Positions 44,185-53,592 of a stretch of 64,000 nt of DNA are shown in pieces. The translations under genes and the position numbers were made by a program. The notes beneath the pieces are model-generated. The model had not been told where the DNA came from. It did no database searches and saw nothing but the letters and a program-made list of their open reading frames with translations. The stretch lies in NCBI RefSeq assembly GCF_001189915.1, contig NZ_LFLS01000007.1, positions 124,001 through 188,000 of the forward strand. The letters are read 5' to 3'. The first letter of the stretch is position 1, and each line of letters starts with the position of its first letter. This stretch comes from Herbaspirillum autotrophicum (lineage in GTDB: Bacteria; Pseudomonadota; Gammaproteobacteria; Burkholderiales; Burkholderiaceae_D).

Positions 44185-45123
44185 TCAGGCCAGCGATTGC
44201 CGGATGATGCGGGAAAGTTTCTCGGCGTAATGCGGGTCGGTAGCGTAGCCGGCGCGCTGCAACCCATACGCAAAGCCATGTACGTCCTGGGCATTGGCCA
44301 GCACTTTTTCGTAGCGCGGATTGCTGCGCAGCAAGTTGCCATAGTCGCGGAAGGCGTCGGCATACGAATCGTAGGCACGGAATTTCTCGACCCGGCGTTG
44401 CGGCACGCCATTGATATATTCAATCGTGGTCGCCTCGACAACTTTGCCGGTCCAGTTGCCGGTGGCCTTGATGCCGAACAGATTGTGGCTGTTGGACCCA
44501 TCCCGGGTGCGGATCTGTTTCTTGCCCCAGCCGGTTTCCAGTGCCGCCTGCGCCAGCATGAACTTGGCCGGAATCCCGGTCACCTTGCTGGCCTCATCGG
44601 CCTCGGCCTGCAGACGCTGCTGGAAGGCCTCGACATGGGCCGGCCGCGGCGCGCGCCGCTTGTCCCGCGACTGTGCGTCGTCAGTGGCACTGCCGATCCC
44701 CTGCTGTACCAGCCTCGCCTTGTCGGCATCGTTGAGCAAGCCGTTGGCCAGCGGAATCGGCAATGGCATGCCATCCTCATCCTGCACGCCGGGCGGTTTG
44801 GTCAGGCTGTTCGACAACTGCCGGATCAGCACATCAGCCAGACCGACGCCACGCTGCGCCAGATTCTGGCTCATCTGCTGGTCCAGCATGCTGGTAAACA
44901 TCTTGGTTTGCTGATTGTCGAACGGACCATCCTGCGGCGTCGCATCGCGCATGCTTTTCATGACCATGTTCAGGAACATGGCTTCGAATTGCTTGGCTGC
45001 CCCCTTCAACGCTTCCGGCGAATTCTGCTTGGCCGAACTGCGCAAACCATTGATGCTGTTGGCATCAATGGCCAGACCATCGGCCGCATTGCTGACGCTG
45101 CTGTTGAGGGGGTTATTGATCAT
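44185..45123 (-). CDS. flgJ: Rod-cap peptidoglycan hydrolase FlgJ
   Basis: A 312-residue two-domain protein. The N-terminal rod-cap part (EALKGAAKQFEAMFLNMVMK) scaffolds rod assembly. The C-terminal glucosaminidase domain has catalytic Glu196 in AQAALETGWG plus the conserved NLFGIKATGNW and YDSYADAFRDYGNLL. It opens the murein layer for the rod. It starts one base downstream of the flgI stop. Confidence 0.95.
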   Translation of the reverse strand: MINNPLNSSVSNAADGLAIDANSINGLRSSAKQNSPEALKGAAKQFEAMFLNMVMKSMRDATPQDGPFDNQQTKMFTSMLDQQMSQNLAQRGVGLADVLIRQLSNSLTKPPGVQDEDGMPLPIPLANGLLNDADKARLVQQGIGSATDDAQSRDKRRAPRPAHVEAFQQRLQAEADEASKVTGIPAKFMLAQAALETGWGKKQIRTRDGSNSHNLFGIKATGNWTGKVVEATTIEYINGVPQRRVEKFRAYDSYADAFRDYGNLLRSNPRYEKVLANAQDVHGFAYGLQRAGYATDPHYAEKLSRIIRQSLA

Positions 45124-45124
45124 C

Positions 45125-46264
45125 TTAGATGACTTCCAGTTCTGCGCGTAATGAGCCGGCGGCTTTCATCGCCTGCAAGATGGCCAGCAAATCCTGCGGT
45201 GAAGCGCCAATTGCATTGAGCGCCTTGACCACGTCCGCCAGCGACGCTCCGCCCTTGAGCAACATCACCTTGCCGGGCTCCTTGTTGATCGATATCTGGG
45301 CATTCTGATTGGCGGCGGTTTGTCCGCCCGACAATGCGCCCGGCTGACTGATGCTGTTGTCGGCATTGATCACGACCGACAGATTGCCGTGCGACACCGC
45401 GCACGAGTCGAGGGTCACGGTCTGGTTCATGACCACCGAACCGGTACGCGCATTCAGAATCACCTTGGCCGGCAGTTTGGCCGGCACCACGTCAATGCTT
45501 TCCAGCGCACCGAGGAACGACACCCGGTCGCTACTGCCGATCGGTGCCCGCACCCGGATCACCCGGCCATCTTGCGCCATGGCGGTATCGGAGCCGAAGC
45601 GTTTGTTGACGGCTTCAACCACCCGGCTGGCGGTGGAAAAATCGGTATCGTTGAGTTCGAGGCTGATAATGTCACCCTGTCCCAGCACCGACGGCACGGC
45701 ACGTTCCACCGTGGCGCCACCCGAAATGCGGCCGACACTCAAATGATTGATGGTGGCGCTGCTGCCGGCAGCCGAGGCGCCGGCACCGCCGACCACCACG
45801 TTGCCTTGGGCAATCGCATAAATCTGGCCATCGGCGCCTTTGAGCGGCGCCATCAGCAAGGTACCGCCGCGCAAGCTTTTGGCGTTACCGATGGAGGACA
45901 CCGTGACATCCAGCGTCTGCCCCGGTTGCGCAAACGCCGGCAGCGAGGTGGTCACCATCACGGCCGCCACGTTTTTCAATTGCATGTTGCTGGTGGTGGT
46001 GCTGGGCAGATTGACGCCCAGTTGCTGCAACATGCTGACCACGCTCTGTACCGTAAACGGTGTTTGCGTGGTCTGGTCACCGCTGCCGTCGAGACCGACC
46101 GCCAGCCCGTAGCCGACCAGTTGGTTGGCGCGCACGCCCTGAATGCTGGCCAGGTCCCGGAGGCGCTCCGCATGACTGACATTGCTCCAGCACAAGGCCG
46201 ACAATGCCAGCAAGACCGAAATCCGGCCCGTGGTGCGCAACAAGGAAAATTTACTTATATTCAT
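45125..46264 (-). CDS. flgI: Flagellar P-ring protein FlgI
   Basis: A 379-residue periplasmic ring protein with a Sec signal (ISVLLALSALCWSNVSHA) and the typical mature start ERLRDLASIQGVRANQLVGY. GLAVGLDGSGDQT and the C-terminal LNAIGASPQDLLAILQAMK are conserved. FlgA, its chaperone, is encoded at 51772-52476. Confidence 0.96.
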   Translation of the reverse strand: MNISKFSLLRTTGRISVLLALSALCWSNVSHAERLRDLASIQGVRANQLVGYGLAVGLDGSGDQTTQTPFTVQSVVSMLQQLGVNLPSTTTSNMQLKNVAAVMVTTSLPAFAQPGQTLDVTVSSIGNAKSLRGGTLLMAPLKGADGQIYAIAQGNVVVGGAGASAAGSSATINHLSVGRISGGATVERAVPSVLGQGDIISLELNDTDFSTASRVVEAVNKRFGSDTAMAQDGRVIRVRAPIGSSDRVSFLGALESIDVVPAKLPAKVILNARTGSVVMNQTVTLDSCAVSHGNLSVVINADNSISQPGALSGGQTAANQNAQISINKEPGKVMLLKGGASLADVVKALNAIGASPQDLLAILQAMKAAGSLRAELEVI

Positions 46265-46279
46265 GTGGTCATGCCCTGC

Positions 46280-46939
46280 TTAAAACGGTGACACGCTGAA
46301 GAAAAAGCGTCCCAGGGATGACATGAATTCTGCCATGTCGAGTCGGGTATTGGTGCGGTACTCCACCTTGGCATCAGCCACCAGTGTGGAAGACACGGTA
46401 TTGCCGGTGACGATGTTGTCGGGGCTGACGGTGCCGGAAAAGCGCACGTATTCAACCCCCTTGTCCAATGCCACCTGCTTTTCGCCACTGACCACCATAT
46501 TGCCGTTGGGCAGTACTTCAATCACGGTCACGCCGATGGTGCCGGTAAAGTTGTTGCTGGAAGTGATGGCACCCTTTTCATCGAACTTGCTGGTGCTGCC
46601 ACCGCTGCCCGACAATTCATTGACCTTGAAGCCAAAGATGGTCGGCGCCACGGCGCTGGCGCTGCCGGTCTTGCTCGAGGAACTGCCCGCCGCCTTGCCG
46701 GCGCTGGTCTTTTCATTGATGATGATCGTCAGCGTATCGCCCACCAGACGCGCGCGACGATCTTCCAGCAACGGCCGGTAAGCCGCCGACTGGAAAATCG
46801 CACCACTGGTCGGCGGCGGATAGGACGCCGGCTGCGGCTTGGCCGTCAGCGGCGCGGTGACAATCGATTCCGGGACCGTACTGCACCCGGCGAGGAAAAC
46901 TGCTGCGACGATGGCGGCAAGTTGCAACAGACTTTTCAT
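46280..46939 (-). CDS. flgH: Flagellar L-ring lipoprotein FlgH
   Basis: A 219-residue outer-membrane lipoprotein with lipobox LAGC (Cys19). The core DRRARLVGDTLTIIINEKTS and the end FMSSLGRFFFSVSPF are typical. The ATG at 46939 is chosen because the lipoprotein signal then starts MKSLLQ; an in-frame start 10 codons earlier would spoil it. Confidence 0.95.
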   Translation of the reverse strand: MKSLLQLAAIVAAVFLAGCSTVPESIVTAPLTAKPQPASYPPPTSGAIFQSAAYRPLLEDRRARLVGDTLTIIINEKTSAGKAAGSSSSKTGSASAVAPTIFGFKVNELSGSGGSTSKFDEKGAITSSNNFTGTIGVTVIEVLPNGNMVVSGEKQVALDKGVEYVRFSGTVSPDNIVTGNTVSSTLVADAKVEYRTNTRLDMAEFMSSLGRFFFSVSPF

Positions 46940-46968
46940 TTTTGCCTCACCCAATTCAACAAAACGCA

Positions 46969-47751
46969 TTACAACTGCGACAGCTTGGCCAGCATCTGAT
47001 CCGATGTCGTAATTGCCTTGCTGTTGATTTCATACGCGCGCTGGGTCTGGATCATGTTGACCAGTTCTTCCACCACGTTCACGTTCGAGGTTTCGACATA
47101 GCCTTGCCACAAGGCGCCGGCGCCATTGGTCCCCGGCGTATTCGGATTCGGCGTGCCGGAGGCGGCAGTTTCCACGTACAGATTCTCGCCGCGGCTTTCG
47201 AGGCCGGCCGGATTGATGAACGTCGATACCTGCAAGGTACCGATCTGGGTATTGGCAGCCGTGCCCGGTTGCGTGATCGAGACCGTACCGTCACGTCCCA
47301 CGGTCAGCTTGGTGGCATTGGCCGGCACGGTGATCGGCGGCTGCACCACATAACCGCTGGACGTCACCAGCTGGCCCTGGCTGTCCGTTTGAAACGCGCC
47401 GTCGCGCGTGTAGGCCGAGGTGCCGTCCGGCATCAATACCTGGAAAAAGCCGGCGCCCTGAATCGCCACATCCTTGTCATTGCTGGTCTGATTGACGTTA
47501 CCCTGCGTGAAGATGCGCTCGGTTGCCACCGGACGCACACCGGTACCCAGTTGCAGACCGGATGGCAATTGCGTTTGCTGCGACGACTGCGCGCCAGGCT
47601 GACGCACGGTCTGGTACAGCAGATCCTCGAATACCGCGCGCGAGCGCTTGAAGCCGTTGGTGCTGACGTTGGCCAGGTTATTGGAAATCACATCCAGCTG
47701 CGTTTGTTGCGCGTCCAGACCGGTTTTGGAAATCCACAAGGAACGAATCAT
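46969..47751 (-). CDS. flgG: Distal rod protein FlgG
   Basis: 260 residues. The start [20 protein letters not shown] and the [20 protein letters not shown] rod signature are present. The C-terminal [20 protein letters not shown] helix is diagnostic. It forms the drive-shaft part spanning the P and L rings. Confidence 0.97.
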   Translation of the reverse strand: MIRSLWISKTGLDAQQTQLDVISNNLANVSTNGFKRSRAVFEDLLYQTVRQPGAQSSQQTQLPSGLQLGTGVRPVATERIFTQGNVNQTSNDKDVAIQGAGFFQVLMPDGTSAYTRDGAFQTDSQGQLVTSSGYVVQPPITVPANATKLTVGRDGTVSITQPGTAANTQIGTLQVSTFINPAGLESRGENLYVETAASGTPNPNTPGTNGAGALWQGYVETSNVNVVEELVNMIQTQRAYEINSKAITTSDQMLAKLSQL

Positions 47752-47806
47752 ATTTTCTCCAGTAATCCTGTTGGCAGCCTGAATTCAGGCTGCGCATTCA
47801 ATGCGA

Positions 47807-48547
47807 TCAACCGACCGACAGCAACTGCGTTGCCTTGGTGGCATCGCTCTCGGCGGTTTGCACGACTTTCATATTCAGTTCGAACTGACGCGACAGATTG
47901 ATCATGTTGACCATCGCTTCGACCACGTTGACATTGCTGCCTTCGAGCGCGCCGCCGATCAGCTTGACGTTGGCATCCGCCGGTGCCTGGGCACCGACGG
48001 TGACGCGGAACAGACCGTCATCACCGCGCTTGAGCGATTTTTCGTCGGGGTTGACCAGCTTGATGCGCCCCAGAATGTTGACCGCATTCGGCGTACCGTT
48101 GGTCGGAATCGCCGATACCGTGCCATCCGGCGCGACCGCTACCGTGACATCGGCCGGAATGCTGATCGGGCCGCCGTCACCGGCGACATTGAGCCCGCGC
48201 TGTGTTTGCAGGATGCCGTTTTCGCTGAGCCTGAAACTGCCGTTGCGGGTATACGCTTCGCCGCCATCGGCGGTTTGCACGGCAATCCAGCCCGGACCTT
48301 GCACCGCGACGTCGAGCGCACGGCCGGTGTCCTGCACCGGACCGGCGGCGAAATTGGTGCCGGCAGTGGAATCGACCACAAACGCACGGGTCGCCAATCC
48401 TTCGCCGACAACCGGCGCCGAACGGAACGTATTGAGCTGCTCCCGGAAGCCGGTCGTGGTGGCATTCGCCAGATTGTTGCTGGCGTTGGCCTGCTGCTCC
48501 ATCGAGTGCTTGGCGCCCGACATTGCGGTGTAAATCACGCGATCCAT
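47807..48547 (-). CDS. flgF: Proximal rod protein FlgF
   Basis: 246 residues from MDRVIYTAMSGAKHSMEQQA, with the rod motif NLANATTTGFREQLNTFRSA and the C-terminal SNVNVVEAMVNMINLSRQFE. Two adjacent ATGs exist; the second (48547) has GGGGA at a better spacing of about 5 nt. Confidence 0.95.
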   Translation of the reverse strand: MDRVIYTAMSGAKHSMEQQANASNNLANATTTGFREQLNTFRSAPVVGEGLATRAFVVDSTAGTNFAAGPVQDTGRALDVAVQGPGWIAVQTADGGEAYTRNGSFRLSENGILQTQRGLNVAGDGGPISIPADVTVAVAPDGTVSAIPTNGTPNAVNILGRIKLVNPDEKSLKRGDDGLFRVTVGAQAPADANVKLIGGALEGSNVNVVEAMVNMINLSRQFELNMKVVQTAESDATKATQLLSVG

Positions 48548-48606
48548 CATTTCCCCTTTGCTGGCGTATGGCACAAGCGCCATACGCGTCCCCCGTCACA
48601 CAATGA

Positions 48607-49872
48607 CTATCGCAGGCTGACCAAGGTCTGCAGCACGCTGTCCTGCACCTTGATGGTTTGCGAGTTGGCCTGATAAATACGCTGCGCCACGATCATGTTG
48701 ACCAGTTCGCTGGTCAGGTCGACGTTGGAATCTTCCACCGCGCGCGCCTGCAGCAAACCGAACTGACCGGTAGTCGGCACGCCGACCAGCGGCTGACCGG
48801 CATCCGGACCAGCCGTGTACAGGTTATTGCCGAGCGGTTGCAGACCATTGGGATTGGCGAAATTGACCAGCAACACCTGACCCAGTGTCTTGGTCTGGCC
48901 GTTGCTATAACTGCCGATGATCTTGCCGTCCTTGCCGATGGCAAAGCTCGACAGCACGCCGGGCGACATGCCGTCCTGCGATTGCGCCACCGGGGCGAAC
49001 GCGGCGCCGGTTTGCGTGGTGCCGGTGTAGTCCATTGCAATCGGACCGGTAAAAGAGGCGCCCAGCTTGGGCGTCAGCGTCAGCGGCGGAATGACCGAAG
49101 TGGCCGGCACCAGCACGCCCGAACTGTTGAAATGCAGCGCGCCGATAGGGGCTTGCGTGGCTGGCGCCACAAACGCCGGATACGGCGCGCCATCAACGGT
49201 CGCATATACGTCCCATTGGGTGTCGGTTGCTGTCGACGTGACAGTGTTCTTGACATAGTAAGTCTGAACGTTATAGGTATTGCCCAGACTGTCATAGACC
49301 GTTACGCCGGTAGAGCCGCTGTAGCTGGCCGTATTGGTGGCACTGAACGGCGTGACAACCGGCACGGTCGGCGGACGCGAATCCAGATTCAGCTTGGTCT
49401 TGACACCGGTCGTCGACACCGCCGGAATGTTCGACGTATCGATTTGCAGCGGCACCGGATCGCCGCCGTTCACCGTACCGGGCCAGCCGGTCAGATAAGC
49501 ACCGCGCTCGCTCGGATTGATGATGTAGCCGTTCTTGTCGAGCTGGAACTGGCCATTGCGACCATACAGCGGCGACGCATCGGTCAGGCTGCCCTGCATG
49601 CGGAAGAAGCCGTCACCATTGATCGCGATATCGAGCGGGTTATTGGTGGTGGTGACATTACCCTGGGTGAATGCCTGCTGCACATTGGCCACGGCGACGC
49701 CGATACCGACCGGCGAATTGCCGGAACGGTTCATCGAATTGGCGTACATGTCGGCGAACTGCGCCTGCGATTGCTTGAAACCTACCGTGCTGGCATTGGC
49801 GACGTTGTTGCCGATGGTGTCCAGACTCTTCGCCGCGCCATTCAGGCCGCTCAGTCCTTGTTGAAAACTCAT
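48607..49872 (-). CDS. flgE: Flagellar hook protein FlgE
   Basis: The 421-residue hook subunit. It starts MSFQQGLSGLNGAAKSLDTI with IGNNVANASTVGFKQSQAQF, and ends in SNVDLTSELVNMIVAQRIYQ. The length is close to E. coli FlgE. It polymerises under the FlgD cap to a length measured by FliK. Confidence 0.97.
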   Translation of the reverse strand: MSFQQGLSGLNGAAKSLDTIGNNVANASTVGFKQSQAQFADMYANSMNRSGNSPVGIGVAVANVQQAFTQGNVTTTNNPLDIAINGDGFFRMQGSLTDASPLYGRNGQFQLDKNGYIINPSERGAYLTGWPGTVNGGDPVPLQIDTSNIPAVSTTGVKTKLNLDSRPPTVPVVTPFSATNTASYSGSTGVTVYDSLGNTYNVQTYYVKNTVTSTATDTQWDVYATVDGAPYPAFVAPATQAPIGALHFNSSGVLVPATSVIPPLTLTPKLGASFTGPIAMDYTGTTQTGAAFAPVAQSQDGMSPGVLSSFAIGKDGKIIGSYSNGQTKTLGQVLLVNFANPNGLQPLGNNLYTAGPDAGQPLVGVPTTGQFGLLQARAVEDSNVDLTSELVNMIVAQRIYQANSQTIKVQDSVLQTLVSLR

Positions 49873-49905
49873 GTGATTCTCCTTGTGCGGAATTGGGTCG
49901 GTGGC

Positions 49906-50619
49906 TTAGAGGATTTGGACAACGTCCGAAACTTTGATGGTGCCGATATTGGACACGTTGAGCCTGACGCCGTCGGCACCCGACGTGACGCTCAGCACGG
50001 TGCCGAATGCCAGCGGCGTGGCATCGACCTTGGTGCCGTCGGAAGTGGCGGCGGCAACGTCAAAGGTATAGCTGCCATTGGGCGCCTTGGTGCCGTCGTC
50101 CTGGGTACCGTCCCAGATGACTGGCAAGGTGCCGGCGCTTTGCTTGCCCAGATCGATCTGATGCACAGCCTTGCCGGTCGAGTCGCGCACGGTGATCTTG
50201 AGGCTGGCGCTGTCACTGGCCAGTTGCACGCCGAACACTGCATTCTGGGTAGTGGTTTCGGTGCCGTCAGCGGCCTTGGTGGTGTTCGATGTCAGTTGCA
50301 CGCTGTTGCCAGGTGCCAGCACGCTGCGCTGGATCATGCTGGCGGCCTGCAACGGTTGCTGCACCGCCAGGCTCGACATCAGCGTACCGAGCGTCGAATT
50401 GAGTTGCGAGATGCCCTGCACCGTCGACAATTGCGCCAGTTGCGACGTCAGTTGCGAGTTATCCATCGGATTGGTCGGGTCCTGATTCTTCATCTGCACG
50501 GTCAGCAATTTCAGAAAGCGATTCTGAATCGCTTCAGCGCTGTTGTCGTTGAGACTGCCTGTCGAACTTGAGGTTGCCGGGTTCATTGTCGACAACAAGT
50601 CGTTGGATACGGTGGTCAT
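49906..50619 (-). CDS. flgD: Hook-capping protein FlgD
   Basis: 237 residues. The N-terminal FLKLLTVQMKNQDPTNPMDN motif is the FlgD hallmark, followed by the Tudor/Fn3-like domain (GTLPVIWDGTQDDGTKAPNG). It caps the growing hook and is discarded afterwards. Confidence 0.95.
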   Translation of the reverse strand: MTTVSNDLLSTMNPATSSSTGSLNDNSAEAIQNRFLKLLTVQMKNQDPTNPMDNSQLTSQLAQLSTVQGISQLNSTLGTLMSSLAVQQPLQAASMIQRSVLAPGNSVQLTSNTTKAADGTETTTQNAVFGVQLASDSASLKITVRDSTGKAVHQIDLGKQSAGTLPVIWDGTQDDGTKAPNGSYTFDVAAATSDGTKVDATPLAFGTVLSVTSGADGVRLNVSNIGTIKVSDVVQIL

Positions 50620-50695
50620 GAGTAAGCTCTTTCTTCTTGGCCGGCGATATAAGGGGTATCAGGAAATATCAGGGGATAACAGGAAAATCCGGGTA

Positions 50696-51100
50696 TTACT
50701 GACCAATGGTCAGCGTCTTCATCAACAGATTCTTGGCGGTATTCATGGTTTCGACGTTGGTCTGGTAAGAGCGCGACGCCGAAATCATGTTGACCATTTC
50801 TTCCACCGGATTGACGTTCGGCATGGCGACATAGCCATTGGCGTCCGCCATCGGGTGCTTGGGGTCATAGACCAGCTTGGGCGGAGCCTGATCTTCGACC
50901 ACCTGATCCACCTTGACACCGCTCGATTCGACATCGCCGAACGGGATCGCCTTGAATACCACCTGCTTGGCCTTGTAGGGCTGACCGCTGGGGCTGGTGG
51001 CGCTGTCGGCGTTGGCGATATTGCTGGCGACGGTATTGAGACGCTGCGATTGCGCGCTCATGGCCGAACCGGCAACATTGAAAATATTGGACAAGGACAT
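50696..51100 (-). CDS. flgC: Proximal rod protein FlgC
   Basis: 134 residues starting [20 protein letters not shown], with [20 protein letters not shown] and the C-terminal [20 protein letters not shown]. It begins 5 bases after the flgB stop. Confidence 0.96.
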   Translation of the reverse strand: MSLSNIFNVAGSAMSAQSQRLNTVASNIANADSATSPSGQPYKAKQVVFKAIPFGDVESSGVKVDQVVEDQAPPKLVYDPKHPMADANGYVAMPNVNPVEEMVNMISASRSYQTNVETMNTAKNLLMKTLTIGQ

Positions 51101-51105
51101 GACGA

Positions 51106-51528
51106 TTACCCTGGTTGAATAGCGTTGAGCAAACCTTTGAGCTGGGCGCTCACGGCAGTGACACCGGCTTCATAGCGCACGGCGTTGTCGGTGAATTGAT
51201 TGCGTTCGACATCCATGTCGACCGTATTGCCGTCGACACTGCCCTGCGTGACCGTGCGATACAGCAGCGGTGCGCCGCCGATACCGGCATCGCCGCTGCT
51301 CTTGCCGGCGATGTGCGCGCCGGAAGTACGGGCCAGCTCAACCGGCGGCAGGCCGCCCTGGCGGCCTTCGATCGCCCCTTGCAGCGCCTTGCCGAAATCG
51401 ACGTCGCGCGCCTTGTAGTTCGGCGTGTCGGCGTTGGCGATGTTCGATGCCAGCACCTGCTGACGCTGGGCGCGCAAGTTCAGCGCGGTTTCGTTGAATC
51501 GCAGATAATCATCAAGTTTTCCAGCCAT
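51106..51528 (-). CDS. flgB: Proximal rod protein FlgB
   Basis: 140 residues with the rod motif [20 protein letters not shown] and a short C-terminal helix. It is the first gene of the flgBCDEFGHIJ(KL) operon, divergent from flgA. The 243-base divergent gap holds no sigma-28 match, consistent with early/middle-class control. Confidence 0.96.
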   Translation of the reverse strand: MAGKLDDYLRFNETALNLRAQRQQVLASNIANADTPNYKARDVDFGKALQGAIEGRQGGLPPVELARTSGAHIAGKSSGDAGIGGAPLLYRTVTQGSVDGNTVDMDVERNQFTDNAVRYEAGVTAVSAQLKGLLNAIQPG

Positions 51529-51771
51529 CTCATCCTCCTGACGTACCCAACCGCAGCACGAAGTGATAACAATTCGGGTAGCAATTCGAGCAACAGCTAC
51601 ACCGGTAATCGGATTTACATACCGTTGATCATACGACCCCGCCCCGATCTTGATTGAGTGAGAAGGCGATAAAACTATGCCTTGTTCCTCCTTTTGCCCG
51701 CGCGTATCGACAGTACTATTGCTGGCAAGATAACGCGCCTCCGGCTATAGCCAGCTCTACACGATTCCACG

Positions 51772-52476
51772 ATGAAATCACTGCTTACCGCACTTGCCAT
51801 GCTGTCGCTCCTGTTTGCACAGCCAACACTTGCCCAATCAACAACACCGCCACGCCAGGATCTCGGGGCTTTGCAGCAAGCCGCCCAGGATTTCATGCAA
51901 GTGCAAGCCACCGGCCTGCCCGGCACGGTCACCATCGCGGTAGACCCGGTTGATCCGCGTCTGATCCTGCCGGCCTGCGCCGCACCTCAGGCCTTCATGC
52001 CCAACGGCGGCCGCCTGTGGGGCAAAACCTCGATCGGCATCAAATGCACCGCCCCCTCGCCGTGGGTGATTTACGTCCGTGCTACCGTGCAGGTGATCGC
52101 CGAATACATCGTGACCTCGGCGCCGCTGGCGCAAGGCCAGACCATCGGCCCCAACGACATCAGCAAGGTCAGGGGCGACCTGTCGGCCTTGCCGAATGGC
52201 ATCATTACCGAAGAATCGCAAGCCATCGGCCGCACCGTCGCCACTTCGCTGGCGCTGGGCACGCCGCTGCGGCAAGACACTCTGCGCAGCCAGCGCGTGG
52301 TGCAGCAAGGTCAGGCCGTGCGGGTCGTTTCGATTGGCCCCGGCTTCCAGATCAGTACCGAAGCGCGCGCCATGAGCAATGCCACCGAAGGACAACTGGC
52401 GCAGGCCAGAACGCCGGCCGGACAAGTCGTCAGCGGCATCGCCAAGGCCGGCGGCATCCTTGAAATCAATTATTGA
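51772..52476 (+). CDS. flgA: P-ring assembly chaperone FlgA
   Basis: A 234-residue periplasmic protein with a Sec signal (LLTALAMLSLLFAQPTLAQS) followed by a SAF domain (YIVTSAPLAQGQTIGPNDIS). The end GQVVSGIAKAGGILEINY is typical. It assists FlgI assembly into the P ring. Confidence 0.94.
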   Translation: MKSLLTALAMLSLLFAQPTLAQSTTPPRQDLGALQQAAQDFMQVQATGLPGTVTIAVDPVDPRLILPACAAPQAFMPNGGRLWGKTSIGIKCTAPSPWVIYVRATVQVIAEYIVTSAPLAQGQTIGPNDISKVRGDLSALPNGIITEESQAIGRTVATSLALGTPLRQDTLRSQRVVQQGQAVRVVSIGPGFQISTEARAMSNATEGQLAQARTPAGQVVSGIAKAGGILEINY

Positions 52477-52532
52477 ATCGTCAAGTTGCGCCCGCGATTT
52501 TCACAGTTACGCCAGAGTAACTATAAATAGAT

Positions 52533-52559
52533 TAAAGTTTGCGTCGCAATGACCGATAA
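52533..52559 (+). promoter_or_regulatory. Sigma-28 promoter of flgM-flgN
   Basis: TAAAGTTT (perfect -35), 11 bases, ACCGATAA (seven of eight at -10), located 50 bases before the flgM GTG. FlgM made from this site would feed back on FliA. Confidence 0.9.
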
Positions 52560-52609
52560 TCTTAGCGACAGGTGTGCTGAACCAGCCCCAACCAGACAAG
52601 GATGATGCC

Positions 52610-52918
52610 GTGAACGTTAATGACGCCCTCAAGAATGGCGCCGGATTGCCGGAACAACTGGCTTCGGCACAGAACAAACCCGGCGCAGCCAAAGCCAATA
52701 CCCCAAGTGCCAGCACGCCGGCCTCGTCCAGCGTGCAGTTGTCCACCCAATATCAGGCGCTGGGCACCAAGGTCAGCGGCAACAGCAGTTTCGACGCCAA
52801 GAAAGTCGCCGACATCAAGGCCGCCATTGCCAACGGTGAATTTCAGGTTGATCCGGAAAAAGTTGCCTCCGGCCTGCTTGATACCGTCAAGGATCTGATC
52901 GGCTCGCGCAAAGGTTAA
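52610..52918 (+). CDS. flgM: Anti-sigma-28 factor FlgM
   Basis: A 102-residue protein, mostly disordered, that holds FliA until the hook is complete and is then exported. The start is GTG at 52610 (reads MNVNDALKNG), with AAGGA at 7 nt; a longer frame from 52574 would begin inside the leader. The C-terminal FliA-binding helices (ADIKAAIANGEFQVDPEKVA, then GLLDTVKDLI) are conserved. Confidence 0.93.
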   Translation: MNVNDALKNGAGLPEQLASAQNKPGAAKANTPSASTPASSSVQLSTQYQALGTKVSGNSSFDAKKVADIKAAIANGEFQVDPEKVASGLLDTVKDLIGSRKG

Positions 52919-52924
52919 TCCGCC

Positions 52925-53392
52925 ATGACAACCGCTACTCCCGCCTTTACCCTGACCGAAGAACAACAGGCAACCCAGCGCCTGGTGCTCGTCTTGCAAC
53001 AGGAGCAGGATGCATTGGCGGCCGGCCAGCCGGAAGAAATAGCGGAACTGATCACGGCAAAAGCCACCATCATTGCCACCATGGCAACATTGGCCGAGCA
53101 ACGCCATCACACCCTCGCAGCACTGAATTTCGACGCCAGCGAAGGCGGCATGCAATCCTGGCTGGACCAGAATGGCAGCGATACGGACAAACAGATCTGG
53201 GACGACTTGTTTGCGTCGGCGCAAACCGCAAGAGAACTCAACCGCCTCAATGGCGTATTGATCGGCAAGCAAATGTCGATCAATCAGAATGCCCTGCAAA
53301 TCCTGCAAGGCAAGAGTCAGACCGGCAACTTCTACGGTCCCGACGGCCAGTCCAGCATGTCCACCACCGGTCGCCGGCTTGGCGTGGTCTGA
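52925..53392 (+). CDS. flgN: FlgK/FlgL chaperone FlgN
   Basis: A 155-residue helical export chaperone for the junction proteins FlgK and FlgL. The FlgN-like pattern is seen in LVLVLQQEQDALAAGQPEEI and the later ELNRLNGVLIGKQMSINQNA. It starts 6 bases after flgM, the usual pairing. Confidence 0.9.
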   Translation: MTTATPAFTLTEEQQATQRLVLVLQQEQDALAAGQPEEIAELITAKATIIATMATLAEQRHHTLAALNFDASEGGMQSWLDQNGSDTDKQIWDDLFASAQTARELNRLNGVLIGKQMSINQNALQILQGKSQTGNFYGPDGQSSMSTTGRRLGVV

Positions 53393-53502
53393 GCATCAAC
53401 CCTGCCATATCCATCGCACTGCACCCGCCGCACCGAAGCACCGCCTGAAGCAAAACCTTCCGCCTCACACCGGCTGCCAGCAGCCACATTATCCGATTTG
53501 AT

Positions 53503-53560
53503 GACGGCACCGCCATTGTGCGGGCACGCGTGCCGTCCGGAATTTTCTGCGTGGCGCAGA
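53503..53560. other. Folded gap between convergent flgN and fliA
   Basis: Within this 200-base convergent gap, GACGGCAC (53503-53510) pairs with GTGCCGTC (53530-53537), a GGCACGCGTGCC palindrome lies at 53523-53534, and TCTGCG/CGCAGA forms a stem at 53546-53560. No T tract follows, so this is a possible but unproven shared termination region. Confidence 0.4.
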
Positions 53561-53592
53561 CCCGGGCCTGCGGAACCGGCCCATGCGCCGCC

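Noticed and set aside
48658-50571. A 637-codon open frame on the plus strand opposite flgE and flgD
   Set aside because: It spans two conserved minus-strand genes and their gap. Composition is that of an antisense shadow.
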